DNA of 36,090 bases from an uncultured Collinsella sp. (GTDB lineage: Bacteria; Actinomycetota; Coriobacteriia; Coriobacteriales; Coriobacteriaceae): the NCBI GenBank assembly GCA_900544225.1, contig UQUD01000009.1, positions 1 to 36,090 of the forward strand, read 5' to 3'. Under the pieces are notes generated by a model. That model made no database searches, was not told the DNA's origin, and was given only the letters and a program-made list of their open reading frames with translations. Below are positions 1-8,230 of this stretch, in pieces. The first letter of the stretch is position 1. Every line of letters begins with the position of its first letter. The translations under genes were made by a program, and so were the position numbers.

Positions 1-1
1 G

Positions 2-169
2 GCGCAGCGCCGCGAAGATCGCACCGCTCGCGAGGCCGAGGCCCGCGCACTCGAGGGCGTGGGCCAGGCCCAGCCCAAGAAAAAGAAGTCCACGGGCGTC
101 AAGCGCTCCCGCGTAACCAAGTCCGCCCAAGGCATCAAAGTCTCGATGCCAAGCAAGAAGAAGAAGTAA
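2..169 (+). CDS. C-terminal end of an unidentified lysine-rich protein (5' partial)
   Basis: The frame is open from the window edge to a TAA at 167-169, giving the last 55 residues of a protein that begins upstream. What is visible is a charged Arg/Glu/Ala stretch followed by a strongly basic tail with three Lys runs (PKKKKS, the final SKKKK) and no hydrophobic segment. A tail of this type is common on RNA-binding or membrane-anchored proteins, but no family can be recognised from it. No terminator-like hairpin is visible in the roughly 100 bases to the next gene. Confidence 0.6.
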   Translation, partial: AQRREDRTAREAEARALEGVGQAQPKKKKSTGVKRSRVTKSAQGIKVSMPSKKKK

Positions 170-200
170 CTACGCGCCCTGGCGATGTTGAATTGGTGCC

Positions 201-229
201 TTGCTCCTGTGGGGCCGTGGCGATGTTAT
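201..229 (+). promoter_or_regulatory. possible promoter of the zinc-ribbon gene
   Basis: TTGCTC at 201-206 and TGTTAT at 224-229 are separated by 17 bases, about 45 bases before the GTG start at 273. The match to a sigma-A promoter is weak, and a TATGCT shifted 3 bases is an alternative -10. Confidence 0.3.
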
Positions 230-272
230 GCTCTAACCTCGATTGTTTGAATTGCTTCGAAAAGAGGATGCC

Positions 273-1415
273 GTGATCTGCCCGCATTGCCTTAAGACTA
301 TCGAGGACGGCGCCTCGTTCTGCCCCTACTGCAACGCCTATGTGGGTCCGGGCGATGGTCCCGAGCACACCGAGTTCGTGTTCTGCGAGGGCTGCGGTGC
401 CCGTCTTTCTCCGCATGATCGTACGTGCCCCAAATGCGGACGCCCCGCTCCGGGCATCCTCTCCGAGGACGCGGCCGCATCCGACCTGGCAGCGGGCCGC
501 ACGGCGGGCTTTCCGCGCCTAACGCAAGAGCAGATCGATACCGAGGTGCCTCATGCGCCCGCCTCGGCTGCCGCGGTTCTTTCGGACGCCGCCGATCCTA
601 ACGAGACCTGCGTGCTGCCGGCTTTCGATAAGGATTTCGGTATCCCCAAGGTCGATATTCCCACGCCCGTTTCCCTGCACGACGATGCTCAAAAACCCAA
701 GCGCAAGGTGCATCCCGACGAGGACGCCTATCACAAGCACAAGCGTCATATCCCCAAGCCGCTCATCGTCATCGTGGTCCTTGCAGTCGTTTGCGGTGGT
801 GCCTATTGGTTCGTGACGGCCGATCCCATGGGTGTCATGCCTGGCTTCTACGACCAGTTTGGCCAAGCTGCACAAACCACCTTCCCCACGCGCCAAAAGG
901 GCGAGGCCACTGAGGACGATTCCAAGCAGGACGATTCTGCCGAGGTGGTCCAGGAAGAAACCGTGCTGACCGATGATCAGCTCTATACCAGGCTCGACGG
1001 TCTGTATCAGACCATCGTGTCCTACGGTGACGAGGACCAGATCGGCGAGGTCATCGATTCCTTTAACAACGGCTATCTCCAAACGCCGCTGTCCACCCGT
1101 CAGGAGCTGTCGCAAAGTGCCTACGCCCTGCGCGACCAGATTAAAAAGACGCAAGATGAGCTCAACAACCTTAAGTACCAGGACGATACGGTCTATGCGG
1201 ACGACATCGCCCACTTAAAGCAGCTTGCCGAGTGGATGTACGAGCGCGTCGACGTGATCTGCCAGAGCTGGGACATCTCGCTGGCCATTCCCGATGGCGA
1301 GTCGATGAGTTCCCACCAAAGCGAGATCCTGGCGCCCATCGCGCAGAGTGGCAACAGCGCGCTTAATCAGTACGACGCCAACGTGGGCTCCTGGAAGCCG
1401 CAGCAGCGTTCCTAA
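273..1415 (+). CDS. zinc-ribbon membrane protein of unknown function
   Basis: A 380-residue protein. The chosen start is GTG at 273, preceded by AAAAGAGGA with good spacing; TTG codons at 243 and 252 are in frame but have no ribosome site. The N-terminus has two zinc-ribbon knuckle pairs: Cys3/Cys6 with Cys17/Cys20, then Cys38/Cys41 with Cys52/Cys55. An acidic, proline-containing linker follows, then one transmembrane helix at about residues 162-182 (PLIVIVVLAVVCGGAYW) after a basic Lys/His stretch. The C-terminal part is hydrophilic and helical, possibly coiled coil, around residues 230-350. The expected topology is cytoplasmic zinc ribbons and an external C-terminal domain. It lies upstream of a cyclophilin gene with its own likely promoter. 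No specific function is recognised. Confidence 0.8.
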   Translation: MICPHCLKTIEDGASFCPYCNAYVGPGDGPEHTEFVFCEGCGARLSPHDRTCPKCGRPAPGILSEDAAASDLAAGRTAGFPRLTQEQIDTEVPHAPASAAAVLSDAADPNETCVLPAFDKDFGIPKVDIPTPVSLHDDAQKPKRKVHPDEDAYHKHKRHIPKPLIVIVVLAVVCGGAYWFVTADPMGVMPGFYDQFGQAAQTTFPTRQKGEATEDDSKQDDSAEVVQEETVLTDDQLYTRLDGLYQTIVSYGDEDQIGEVIDSFNNGYLQTPLSTRQELSQSAYALRDQIKKTQDELNNLKYQDDTVYADDIAHLKQLAEWMYERVDVICQSWDISLAIPDGESMSSHQSEILAPIAQSGNSALNQYDANVGSWKPQQRS

Positions 1416-1453
1416 AATTAGTTCGCCATAGTCGGCATAACCTACGTGCGCAA

Positions 1454-1483
1454 TTGATGTAAGCGCATGCTTATTGCTACAAT
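1454..1483 (+). promoter_or_regulatory. promoter for the cyclophilin/TPR gene pair
   Basis: TTGATG at 1454-1459 and TACAAT at 1478-1483 have an 18-base spacer in the AT-richer gap between two genes, about 40 bases before the ATG at 1523. The downstream TPR gene has no separate promoter that I can see, so the two are probably cotranscribed. Confidence 0.5.
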
Positions 1484-1522
1484 TCGTACAAATATGCTTT
1501 AAACGCACGAGGAAGGAACCAC

Positions 1523-2065
1523 ATGTTTGGTTTTAAGAAAGAGCTCTACACGCCCGAGTATCAGCTTGCCGGCGACGAGTGTGCCGTTATCGAGACGTCG
1601 AAGGGTACCATCAAGGTCAAGTTTGACGGCGAGGGCGCTCCCATTCATGTCGCGAACTTCTGTGAGCTTTCCACGATGGGTTTCTATGATGGCCTTAAGT
1701 TCCATCGCTATGTGCCCGGCTTTGTCATTCAGGGCGGCGACCCCAATACCCGCGATATGTCCGGCGCCGACGTCGCTGCCGGTCTTGAGGGCCCCGACGG
1801 CATGCCCGGTACCGGTGGCCCCGGCTACTGCATCAAGGGCGAGTTTGCCACCAATCCGCGCAACAGCCATGTTGATGGCGCCCTTGCCATGGCACGCTCC
1901 ATGGACCCCGATTCCGCGGGTTCGCAGTTCTACTTCTGCCTGGGCGCCCAGCATAACCTCGATTCCGGTTACACCGTCTTTGGTACCACGGTCGAGGGTC
2001 TCGATGTGATTTCGCAGCTGCGTGCCGGCGACGAGATCGTCCATGTCGAGATCGTTCACGAGTAA
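1523..2065 (+). CDS. cyclophilin-type peptidyl-prolyl cis-trans isomerase
   Basis: A 180-residue single-domain cyclophilin that catalyses cis-trans isomerisation of Xaa-Pro bonds. The ATG at 1523 follows GAGGAAGG. The central signature FHRYVPGFVIQGGD is intact, including the catalytic Arg of the FHR motif. The GSQFYFCLG strand and the closing YTVFGTTVEGLDVI motif, typical of small bacterial cyclophilins, are also present. There is no signal peptide or membrane segment, so the protein is predicted to be cytoplasmic. Length is usual for PpiA/PpiB-like enzymes. The TPR gene starts 11 bases after its stop, so an operon is likely. Confidence 0.95.
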   Translation: MFGFKKELYTPEYQLAGDECAVIETSKGTIKVKFDGEGAPIHVANFCELSTMGFYDGLKFHRYVPGFVIQGGDPNTRDMSGADVAAGLEGPDGMPGTGGPGYCIKGEFATNPRNSHVDGALAMARSMDPDSAGSQFYFCLGAQHNLDSGYTVFGTTVEGLDVISQLRAGDEIVHVEIVHE

Positions 2066-2076
2066 AGGGGACTTCC

Positions 2077-3381
2077 TTGAATAGCCAGCTGATCCAACAG
2101 GGCCGCGCCGCTTACCGCGCGGGTGATTTTTCCGCTGCAGCCCAGATGCTTGGGGCGGCAAAGACTCCCGATGAGATTATGGGCGAGGCCGATCACCTTC
2201 GTGGTAACGCCTTGATGCACCTGGGCATGTATGCCGAGGCCGCCGAGGCCTACGCCGCCGCCCTCAACGACGGCACCTATGGCAAGCGCGGCGCGCTGCT
2301 CACCAACCGCGGCAAGGCGCTCGCCGCCGTGGGCGACTACACGACGGCCGCTCAGGCGTTCTCTGCTGCTACGCAGGACGCTTCTTATGCCACGCCGTTC
2401 AAGGCCTATCTGGGCCTGGGTAACGCGCTGTTCCAGTCGGGCGACTATGCCAACGCGGGTACTGCCTTCCGTCAGGCTGCCATCGACGGCGCCAATCCGG
2501 CTCCTGCCGCCGCACTCGGCGAGCTCGGTCGTTGCTTCATTAAGCTCGGCCGTCCGGCGGATGCCGTGGAGACCTACCGCACGGCTATCGACTTTGCCGG
2601 TCCCCGCGACGACACGCGTGCGCTCAACGCCGGCATGGGTCAGGCACTTTCTGCCGCCGGCCGTCCCTCCGACGCACTCGACGCCTTTAACGCCGCTACT
2701 GCCGATGGCATCTACCAGCTCACCTCCGAGCAGGCCGATGAGCTTGCCCGCGTGCACGATTCGCTTGCCGCGCTGTCTGCCCAGACGGCTATGGCCACGG
2801 CTCCGGCGCCCGCGATGGACGCTCCTGCCGTCGATCCGCTCGATCCTACGGGCGCGACCGGTCAGTTTATGCCCGATCCCTCGGACACCGGCTTCTTTAC
2901 GCTGTCCGAGTCCGAGATGGTCCAGCAGGACCGTCAGGATCGTAAGCAGGCCAAGGTCCGTCGTCGCCATCGCCACACGGGTCTCAAAGTCTTCATCGTG
3001 CTGCTTCTGCTCATTTTGATCGCCGCGGGCGGTCTGGGCTTTGCCTACACGCGCGGCTTTGGCTTCCCGTCTCAGGAGTCTGTCGTTACCGATCTGTTCC
3101 AGGCTGCCGGCGACGGTGACACGGCAAAGGCCGAGTCTTGCCTGGCCTCGAGCCTGTCCGAGGACGCTAAGTCGATGATCATCTCCTCGATTCCGCAGGG
3201 TGCCACCGTGTCCGTCGAGGGCATGGATCAGTCCATGACCGAGACGACCGCTAAGGTGAAGGCATCGCTGTCCAAGGGCGGCGAGCAGGAGTACACCGTC
3301 AAATTCGTGCGCTCCGACAACCATATCGGCTGGGCCGTTTCCTCGCTCGATATGGATTTCTCGGCTGCTGACAACCAGTAG
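2077..3381 (+). CDS. TPR-repeat membrane protein
   Basis: A 434-residue protein that starts at TTG 2077, 6 bases after AAAGGGG. The first 240 or so residues are Ala-rich helical pairs with the spacing of tetratricopeptide repeats, for example AAEAYAAALNDGTYGKRGALL and GNALFQSGDYANAGTAFRQA. After an acidic linker comes a basic patch (RRRHRH) and one transmembrane helix at about 304-326. The last 100 residues form a small mixed alpha/beta domain resembling DUF4878-type domains, which would lie outside the membrane. The predicted topology is TPR inside and a small domain outside, the mirror of the zinc-ribbon gene two positions upstream. TPRs usually mediate protein contacts; the partner here is unknown. 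Confidence 0.8.
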   Translation: MNSQLIQQGRAAYRAGDFSAAAQMLGAAKTPDEIMGEADHLRGNALMHLGMYAEAAEAYAAALNDGTYGKRGALLTNRGKALAAVGDYTTAAQAFSAATQDASYATPFKAYLGLGNALFQSGDYANAGTAFRQAAIDGANPAPAAALGELGRCFIKLGRPADAVETYRTAIDFAGPRDDTRALNAGMGQALSAAGRPSDALDAFNAATADGIYQLTSEQADELARVHDSLAALSAQTAMATAPAPAMDAPAVDPLDPTGATGQFMPDPSDTGFFTLSESEMVQQDRQDRKQAKVRRRHRHTGLKVFIVLLLLILIAAGGLGFAYTRGFGFPSQESVVTDLFQAAGDGDTAKAESCLASSLSEDAKSMIISSIPQGATVSVEGMDQSMTETTAKVKASLSKGGEQEYTVKFVRSDNHIGWAVSSLDMDFSAADNQ

Positions 3382-3403
3382 TGACCTTATGGGATTTAGC
3401 TTT

Positions 3404-3436
3404 GCCCGGCGCTTCACCACAAGTGAGGTGCCGGGC
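3404..3436 (+). other. 14-bp stem hairpin before mreB
   Basis: Arms at 3404-3417 (GCCCGGCGCTTCAC) and 3423-3436 (GTGAGGTGCCGGGC) pair with two mismatched or wobble positions around a 5-base loop. No T-run follows, so it is a poor intrinsic terminator. It lies between the TPR stop and the mreB start and may act as a transcript 3' end stabiliser or a regulatory structure. Confidence 0.5.
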
Positions 3437-3464
3437 TTGCGCTAGTATGATGAGCTAGTAGTTT
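3437..3464 (+). promoter_or_regulatory. possible mreB promoter
   Basis: TTGCGC at 3437-3442 and TAGTTT at 3459-3464 have a 16-base spacer, and a TATGAT at 3446-3451 is an alternative -10. The region is directly after a hairpin and 33 bases before mreB. The assignment is weak but some promoter is expected here. Confidence 0.3.
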
Positions 3465-3496
3465 TCCAGCAATCATCCAACACATCAGGAGTTGCG

Positions 3497-4540
3497 TTGT
3501 TTTCTTTGATGGATATGTTCTTCGGTAGCTATGCGGGCGATCTTGCCATCGACCTCGGCACCGCAAATACGCTTGTCTCCGTGCGCGGCAAGGGCATCGT
3601 CATTCGCGAGCCCTCTGTTGTCGCCATCGACAAGAACGACGAGCGCATCTTGGCGGTCGGTATTGAGGCAAAGCGCATGCTCGGCCGTACGCCCGGCAAC
3701 ATCGTGGCCGTTCGTCCCCTGAAGGACGGCGTCATCGCCGACTTCGATGTTACCGAGGCCATGCTTCGCTACTTTATCGACAAGGCGTCCGAGAAGCGCT
3801 ATCCGTGGACCCCGCGTCCGCGCGTTGTCGTCTGCGTCCCCTCCGGCGTCACGTCGGTCGAGAAGCGTGCCGTCTTTGAGGCCACGATCCAGGCTGGCGC
3901 TCGTCAGGCCTACCTGATCGAGGAGCCCATGGCTGCCGCTATCGGCGCCGACCTGCCCGTCGAGGAACCCACCGGCTCCATGGTCATCGATATCGGCGGC
4001 GGTACCACCGAGGTCGCTGTTATCGCCATGGGCGGCATCGTCGTCTCGCAGTCCATCCGTATTGCCGGTGACGAGTTCGACCAGGCCATCCTCACGCACG
4101 TTCGCGATGCCTACAACCTGGCCATCGGAGAGCGTACGGCAGAGGACATCAAGATCAAGGTCGGTTCCGCCGTGCCGCTCAAGGACGAGCTCGACGTCGA
4201 GGTCAACGGCCGCGACGTGATCACCGGTCTGCCCAAGACCGTGCGCATCGAGAGCGAGGAGATTCGTCGCGCGCTCAACAAGCCGCTCGACGAGATGGCC
4301 AAGGCCGTCAAGGACGCACTCGACGCCACGCCTCCCGATCTTGCCTCGGACCTTATGTACTACGGCATTTTGCTGACCGGTGGCGGCGCACTGCTGCGCG
4401 GTCTCGACGTGCGTCTGCGGGATGAGACCGGCGTTTCGGTCAACGTCAGCCCCACGGCGCTCGATAACGTTGTTAACGGCTGTGCCCGTGTGCTCGAGGC
4501 CAATGCGTTTGATGGCGGCTTCGTCCAGACCAATGCTTAA
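3497..4540 (+). CDS. mreB: rod shape-determining protein MreB
   Basis: A 347-residue bacterial actin homologue. It forms membrane-associated filaments that organise lateral wall synthesis. The phosphate-1 motif IDLGTANTLV, the phosphate-2 motif VIDIGGGTTEVAV, the EEPMAAAIGADLPV helix and the adenosine motif LLTGGGALLRGLD are all present in order. The start is TTG 3497, 5 bases after AGGAG; the in-frame ATG at 3509 is too far from that site. The N-terminus carries a short hydrophobic stretch before the actin fold, consistent with direct membrane binding. It is the first gene of mreB-mreC-mreD-PBP2-rodA, with short spacers throughout. Length is normal. Confidence 0.97.
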   Translation: MFSLMDMFFGSYAGDLAIDLGTANTLVSVRGKGIVIREPSVVAIDKNDERILAVGIEAKRMLGRTPGNIVAVRPLKDGVIADFDVTEAMLRYFIDKASEKRYPWTPRPRVVVCVPSGVTSVEKRAVFEATIQAGARQAYLIEEPMAAAIGADLPVEEPTGSMVIDIGGGTTEVAVIAMGGIVVSQSIRIAGDEFDQAILTHVRDAYNLAIGERTAEDIKIKVGSAVPLKDELDVEVNGRDVITGLPKTVRIESEEIRRALNKPLDEMAKAVKDALDATPPDLASDLMYYGILLTGGGALLRGLDVRLRDETGVSVNVSPTALDNVVNGCARVLEANAFDGGFVQTNA

Positions 4541-4561
4541 TTTCCAAAAGGTGGATTCCAT

Positions 4562-5560
4562 TTGGCACGATCTTCGGGTTTCTCCACAAATCTGAATACC
4601 AAGCGACAATCAACGGGTATGCGCCCGTTGATTGTTTTCAGCCTGATTTCGGTGTTGCTGCTCACGTTTTACATCCGCGAGGGCGAGGCAGGACCGATTC
4701 ATGCCGTGCGTTCGGGCGTAACGACGATCACCTCGCCGGTGCGCTTTGTGGGCTCGGCTGTGGCGGCCCCCTTCAATGCGATCGGCAACGTGTTCTCTAA
4801 CCTTACGGCGTCGCAGGACACGCTTGACGAGCTTAAGAAGCAAAATGAGGAGCTGACCTCTAAGGTTGCTGAGCTCTCCGAGGCTCAAAAGACCGCCGAG
4901 CGTCTGGAGGGGCTGGTCGGCCTGCAGTCGACCTATAACCTCAAATCGACCGCTGCTCGTATCGTTGGTGCTTCCGGCGATGCCTGGACCTCGACCGTTA
5001 CCATCGACAAGGGCTCTGCCGACGGCCTTACCATCAACATGCCCGTGACGAGTTCTGCCGGTGTTATCGGCCAGATCATCGAAGTCTCGGCCAAGACGTC
5101 CACCGTGCGCCTGATTGGCGACGAGAACTCGGGTGTGTCCGCCATGGTACAGGACACGCGCGCCCAGGGCATGCTGCAGGGTCAGGCTGACGGCACGCTG
5201 CGTCTTGAGTACGTGAGCGTCGACTCCGACGTTAAGGTTGGCGACATCATCGTGACCTCGGGCATCGGCGGTGTGTTCCCCAAGGGTCTACCGCTCGGCA
5301 CCGTCTCGTCGGTTGAGAAATCGGCAAACGACGTGTACTACACCATTGTGGTGCGCGCTCAGACCACGGCCGAGAACAACGAGGAAGTGCTGGTCATTAC
5401 CTCGCTGACCGATGAACAGTCGGCCTCGGATGAGGACGTGAGCACGGCCAACAGCACGCCGCAGGGAACGTCGCGCGATGCTGCAACCAAGACGAAGGAC
5501 GAGAGCTCGGATGACAGTTCCGACACGTCCGAGACGACCGATTCTGGCTCGAACGAATAG
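4562..5560 (+). CDS. mreC: rod shape-determining protein MreC
   Basis: A 332-residue bitopic protein that links MreB to the periplasmic-side wall synthases. The TTG start at 4562 follows AAAGGTGG. There is one N-terminal transmembrane helix (about residues 19-40, RPLIVFSLISVLLLTFYI), a coiled coil at about 79-122 (LDELKKQNEELTSKVAELSE), then the MreC beta-barrel domain with segments such as GVIGQIIEVSAKTSTVRLI and GDIIVTSGIGGVFPKGLPLG. The final 55 residues are a Ser/Thr/Asp/Glu-rich, probably disordered tail not found in the shorter family members. It lies 21 bases after mreB and 11 bases before mreD. Confidence 0.95.
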   Translation: MARSSGFSTNLNTKRQSTGMRPLIVFSLISVLLLTFYIREGEAGPIHAVRSGVTTITSPVRFVGSAVAAPFNAIGNVFSNLTASQDTLDELKKQNEELTSKVAELSEAQKTAERLEGLVGLQSTYNLKSTAARIVGASGDAWTSTVTIDKGSADGLTINMPVTSSAGVIGQIIEVSAKTSTVRLIGDENSGVSAMVQDTRAQGMLQGQADGTLRLEYVSVDSDVKVGDIIVTSGIGGVFPKGLPLGTVSSVEKSANDVYYTIVVRAQTTAENNEEVLVITSLTDEQSASDEDVSTANSTPQGTSRDAATKTKDESSDDSSDTSETTDSGSNE

Positions 5561-5571
5561 GGGGCATGTCC

Positions 5572-6138
5572 ATGGATCTACACGAGCAGGGGATGAGCTC
5601 CCGCACGTTTGTGATCGCCGCCATCGTGTGCGTGCTGCTGCAGGCAGGCCTGGCACCGCAGATCTCCATTGCGGGTGGTCGCGTCAACTTCATGATTATC
5701 TTGGTGTGCCTGAGTGTGTTCTCGGGCGACCCGACCCGTGCCGTCGTGTGCGGTTTTTGCAGCGGCTTGTTTTATGACCTGTCCGCTGCCGTGCCGGTGG
5801 GCATTATGTCGCTCCTGCTGACCGTGGGTTCTTTTGCCCTGGTGCACAGCGCCGTCGGTCAGACGGGCGGTACCCCAAGTGCGCGCGGCGTCACTGTGGG
5901 CGCCTTCGCGCTCGTCATTAATGTGATCTACAGCATCATCTTGCTGTTTATGGGTTTGGAGACGAGCTTTGTCGTGGCGATCTTCGGCCATGCGCTGCCG
6001 TCCTCGATCCTGACGGGTCTGGTTGCCATTCCGTTTTTGATGTCCGGCGTCGTGCCACAGTCCGGCTATGGATTCTCCGCACGTGGCGGACGCCAGACGG
6101 GTATGCGCTTTAAGCCCAAGACCCGCAAGCTCAAATAG
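5572..6138 (+). CDS. mreD: rod shape-determining protein MreD
   Basis: A 188-residue integral membrane protein of the elongasome, the third member of the MreBCD set. ATG 5572 is preferred because the GGGGG at 5560-5564 is 7 bases upstream; an in-frame ATG at 5566 would be too close to it. Five or six hydrophobic helices are visible (FVIAAIVCVLLQAGLA, VNFMIILVCLSVFSG, AAVPVGIMSLLLTVGSFALV, VGAFALVINVIYSIILLFM and others), ending in a basic cytoplasmic tail. MreD sequences diverge strongly, so the call rests on topology, length and its place between mreC and the PBP2 gene. Confidence 0.88.
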   Translation: MDLHEQGMSSRTFVIAAIVCVLLQAGLAPQISIAGGRVNFMIILVCLSVFSGDPTRAVVCGFCSGLFYDLSAAVPVGIMSLLLTVGSFALVHSAVGQTGGTPSARGVTVGAFALVINVIYSIILLFMGLETSFVVAIFGHALPSSILTGLVAIPFLMSGVVPQSGYGFSARGGRQTGMRFKPKTRKLK

Positions 6139-6151
6139 GGGAGGCCCGTAG

Positions 6152-8221
6152 ATGTCTTCCCAGTTGACGGTTATTATCGCCGGTATCGTGCTAGTTGTGG
6201 CCATCGTGGTCGCACTGGTCATCATGCGTCGCGGCGATTCCCGTTTTACCTACGATACGCAGCATGGAACGACCCCGCGCGCCACCGAGGGCGAGGGCAA
6301 TACCGCGGTGACCGCCTTTAAGGGCCGCTTTTCCATCCTCACCACGGGTGTGGGCGCGATGTTTGCGGCGCTCGCCGTCAAGCTGTGGGGCATGCAGATG
6401 GTCTCGTCGGACTATTACGAGAAGCAGGCCAATAGTAATCAGACTCGCACCGTTACCACTCCTGCTGTGCGCGGCCGCATCCTCGACCGCAATGGCGTGG
6501 CGCTTGTCCAGAACCGTCCCTCACTTGCTGTCGTGGCCTACCGCGACCTTGCCGAGGATGAGGTCCTGGTTCGCCATCTTGCCAACGTGCTTGGAATGCC
6601 TTACGTGGCGGTCCTTCGCAATATTCAGGACAATACAGAGGGCGCTCAGAGCCTGCATACCATCGCGACGGACGTCCGTCGCTCCACGGTTGCCTATATT
6701 CAGGAGCATGCCGGCGAGTTCCCGGGCGTCAAGATTGCCGAGCGTACCGAGCGCCAGTATCCATATGGCGAGACGGCATGCCATATCTTGGGCTATACCG
6801 GCACCATTACCTCCGAGCAGCTCAAGGCCCAGAATAAGAAAACCTCTGGGGATGATGATGCTTCTGCTGGCAAGATTACGTACCAGTCGGGCGATATCGT
6901 GGGCCAGGCGGGCGTTGAGAGCTACTACGAAAACCTGCTGCAGGGTATTCGTGGCGAGCAGACCGTCAAGGTCGATGCCTCGGGTAATGTGACCGGTCAG
7001 GCCGGCGCCGTGCCCGCGAAGGCCGGCTCCGACATTAAGCTCACGCTCGACCTTAAGATCCAACAGGCCTGCGAGACGGCACTGGCGAGCGCTATCGAGC
7101 TTGCCAAGACCACTGGCTACAGCAATGCCGGCAACGGCGCTGTGGTGTGTCTCGATCCCAACAATGGCGAGATCCTGGGCATGGCGAGCGAGCCCAAGTT
7201 CGATCCGTCCGTCTTTATCGGCGGCGTCTCAAATGACGTGTGGACCGAGCTCAATGATGACAAGGGTTCGCACCCGCTGCTCAACCGCGCCATTAGCGGA
7301 CAGTACATGTCGGCTTCGACCATCAAGCCGCTCTCGGCACTGGCCGGTCTTGAGTTTGGAACCTACACTTCAACGCAGACAACCAACTGCACGGGCTATT
7401 GGACGGGCCTGGGCAAGGCTTGGGGCAAGCGCTGCTGGCTGACGTCTGGCCACGGCACCATGACGCTGCAGTCGGGTATCGCCAACTCGTGCGACCCCGT
7501 CTTCTACGACATGGGTAAGGCGTTCTTTTATGACGAGCAACATCCCGAGGGCCTGCAGGAGGTCTTTCGTCGCTGGGGCCTAGGCAAGACCTGCGGTATC
7601 GATCTGCCGAGTGAGGGCGCGGGTCGTATTCCCGATGCCGAGTGGAAAGAGTCGTACTTCACCGACGCCTCTGCCGAGGACCGCAAGTGGAATGCCGGCG
7701 ATATGACCAACATTGCTATCGGCCAGGGCGACATCCTGGTGACGCCCCTGCAGATGGCGTGCGCCTATATGGGTCTTGCCAACGGCGGCAAACAGTACGT
7801 GCCTCACGTATTTTTGTCTGCCGTGTCGCGCGATGGCGACGGCGATGCCTATAAGTACAATGGCAAGGGCAAGAAGAAGCGCCTGGAGGCCAAGATCAAC
7901 AGCGATTCGGATTTGGCTCTTGTTCGCAACGGCATGCACGACGTAATTTACACGGCATCGACGTCCCTGGCGGCGCACTTTGGCACCCTGACGCCGCAGG
8001 TATACGGCAAGTCGGGCACGGGCGAGAAAAGCGGCGAGGACGAATACGCTTGGTTCTGCGCCTATGCACCGGCCGATGATCCCAAGTATGTCATCGCTAC
8101 CGTCCTGGAGCAGGGCGGCGGTGGCTCAGATACCGCGATGCATGTCGTGCGCGACGTGCTCGGCGTGATTTATGACGAGCCCGATACCTCTTCGGCCTCG
8201 GGCGATTCTTCGGTTCGATAG
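6152..8221 (+). CDS. mrdA: penicillin-binding protein 2 (class B transpeptidase of the elongasome)
   Basis: A 689-residue class B PBP that crosslinks peptidoglycan made by RodA. ATG 6152 follows GGGGAGG. After the membrane anchor comes the dimerisation or pedestal domain (VRGRILDRNGVALVQNRPS). The transpeptidase domain has SxxK at Ser389-Lys392 (STIK), the second motif SCD at 446-448, and KSG at 620-622 (KSGTGEKSG). Unusually, two hydrophobic helices precede the catalytic part: residues about 5-24 and about 60-80, separated by a roughly 35-residue polar loop. Most PBP2 proteins have only one. The tail is Ser-rich. It overlaps no neighbour and is 9 bases before rodA, the usual functional pair. 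Confidence 0.95.
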   Translation: MSSQLTVIIAGIVLVVAIVVALVIMRRGDSRFTYDTQHGTTPRATEGEGNTAVTAFKGRFSILTTGVGAMFAALAVKLWGMQMVSSDYYEKQANSNQTRTVTTPAVRGRILDRNGVALVQNRPSLAVVAYRDLAEDEVLVRHLANVLGMPYVAVLRNIQDNTEGAQSLHTIATDVRRSTVAYIQEHAGEFPGVKIAERTERQYPYGETACHILGYTGTITSEQLKAQNKKTSGDDDASAGKITYQSGDIVGQAGVESYYENLLQGIRGEQTVKVDASGNVTGQAGAVPAKAGSDIKLTLDLKIQQACETALASAIELAKTTGYSNAGNGAVVCLDPNNGEILGMASEPKFDPSVFIGGVSNDVWTELNDDKGSHPLLNRAISGQYMSASTIKPLSALAGLEFGTYTSTQTTNCTGYWTGLGKAWGKRCWLTSGHGTMTLQSGIANSCDPVFYDMGKAFFYDEQHPEGLQEVFRRWGLGKTCGIDLPSEGAGRIPDAEWKESYFTDASAEDRKWNAGDMTNIAIGQGDILVTPLQMACAYMGLANGGKQYVPHVFLSAVSRDGDGDAYKYNGKGKKKRLEAKINSDSDLALVRNGMHDVIYTASTSLAAHFGTLTPQVYGKSGTGEKSGEDEYAWFCAYAPADDPKYVIATVLEQGGGGSDTAMHVVRDVLGVIYDEPDTSSASGDSSVR

Positions 8222-8230
8222 GAGGTTGCG

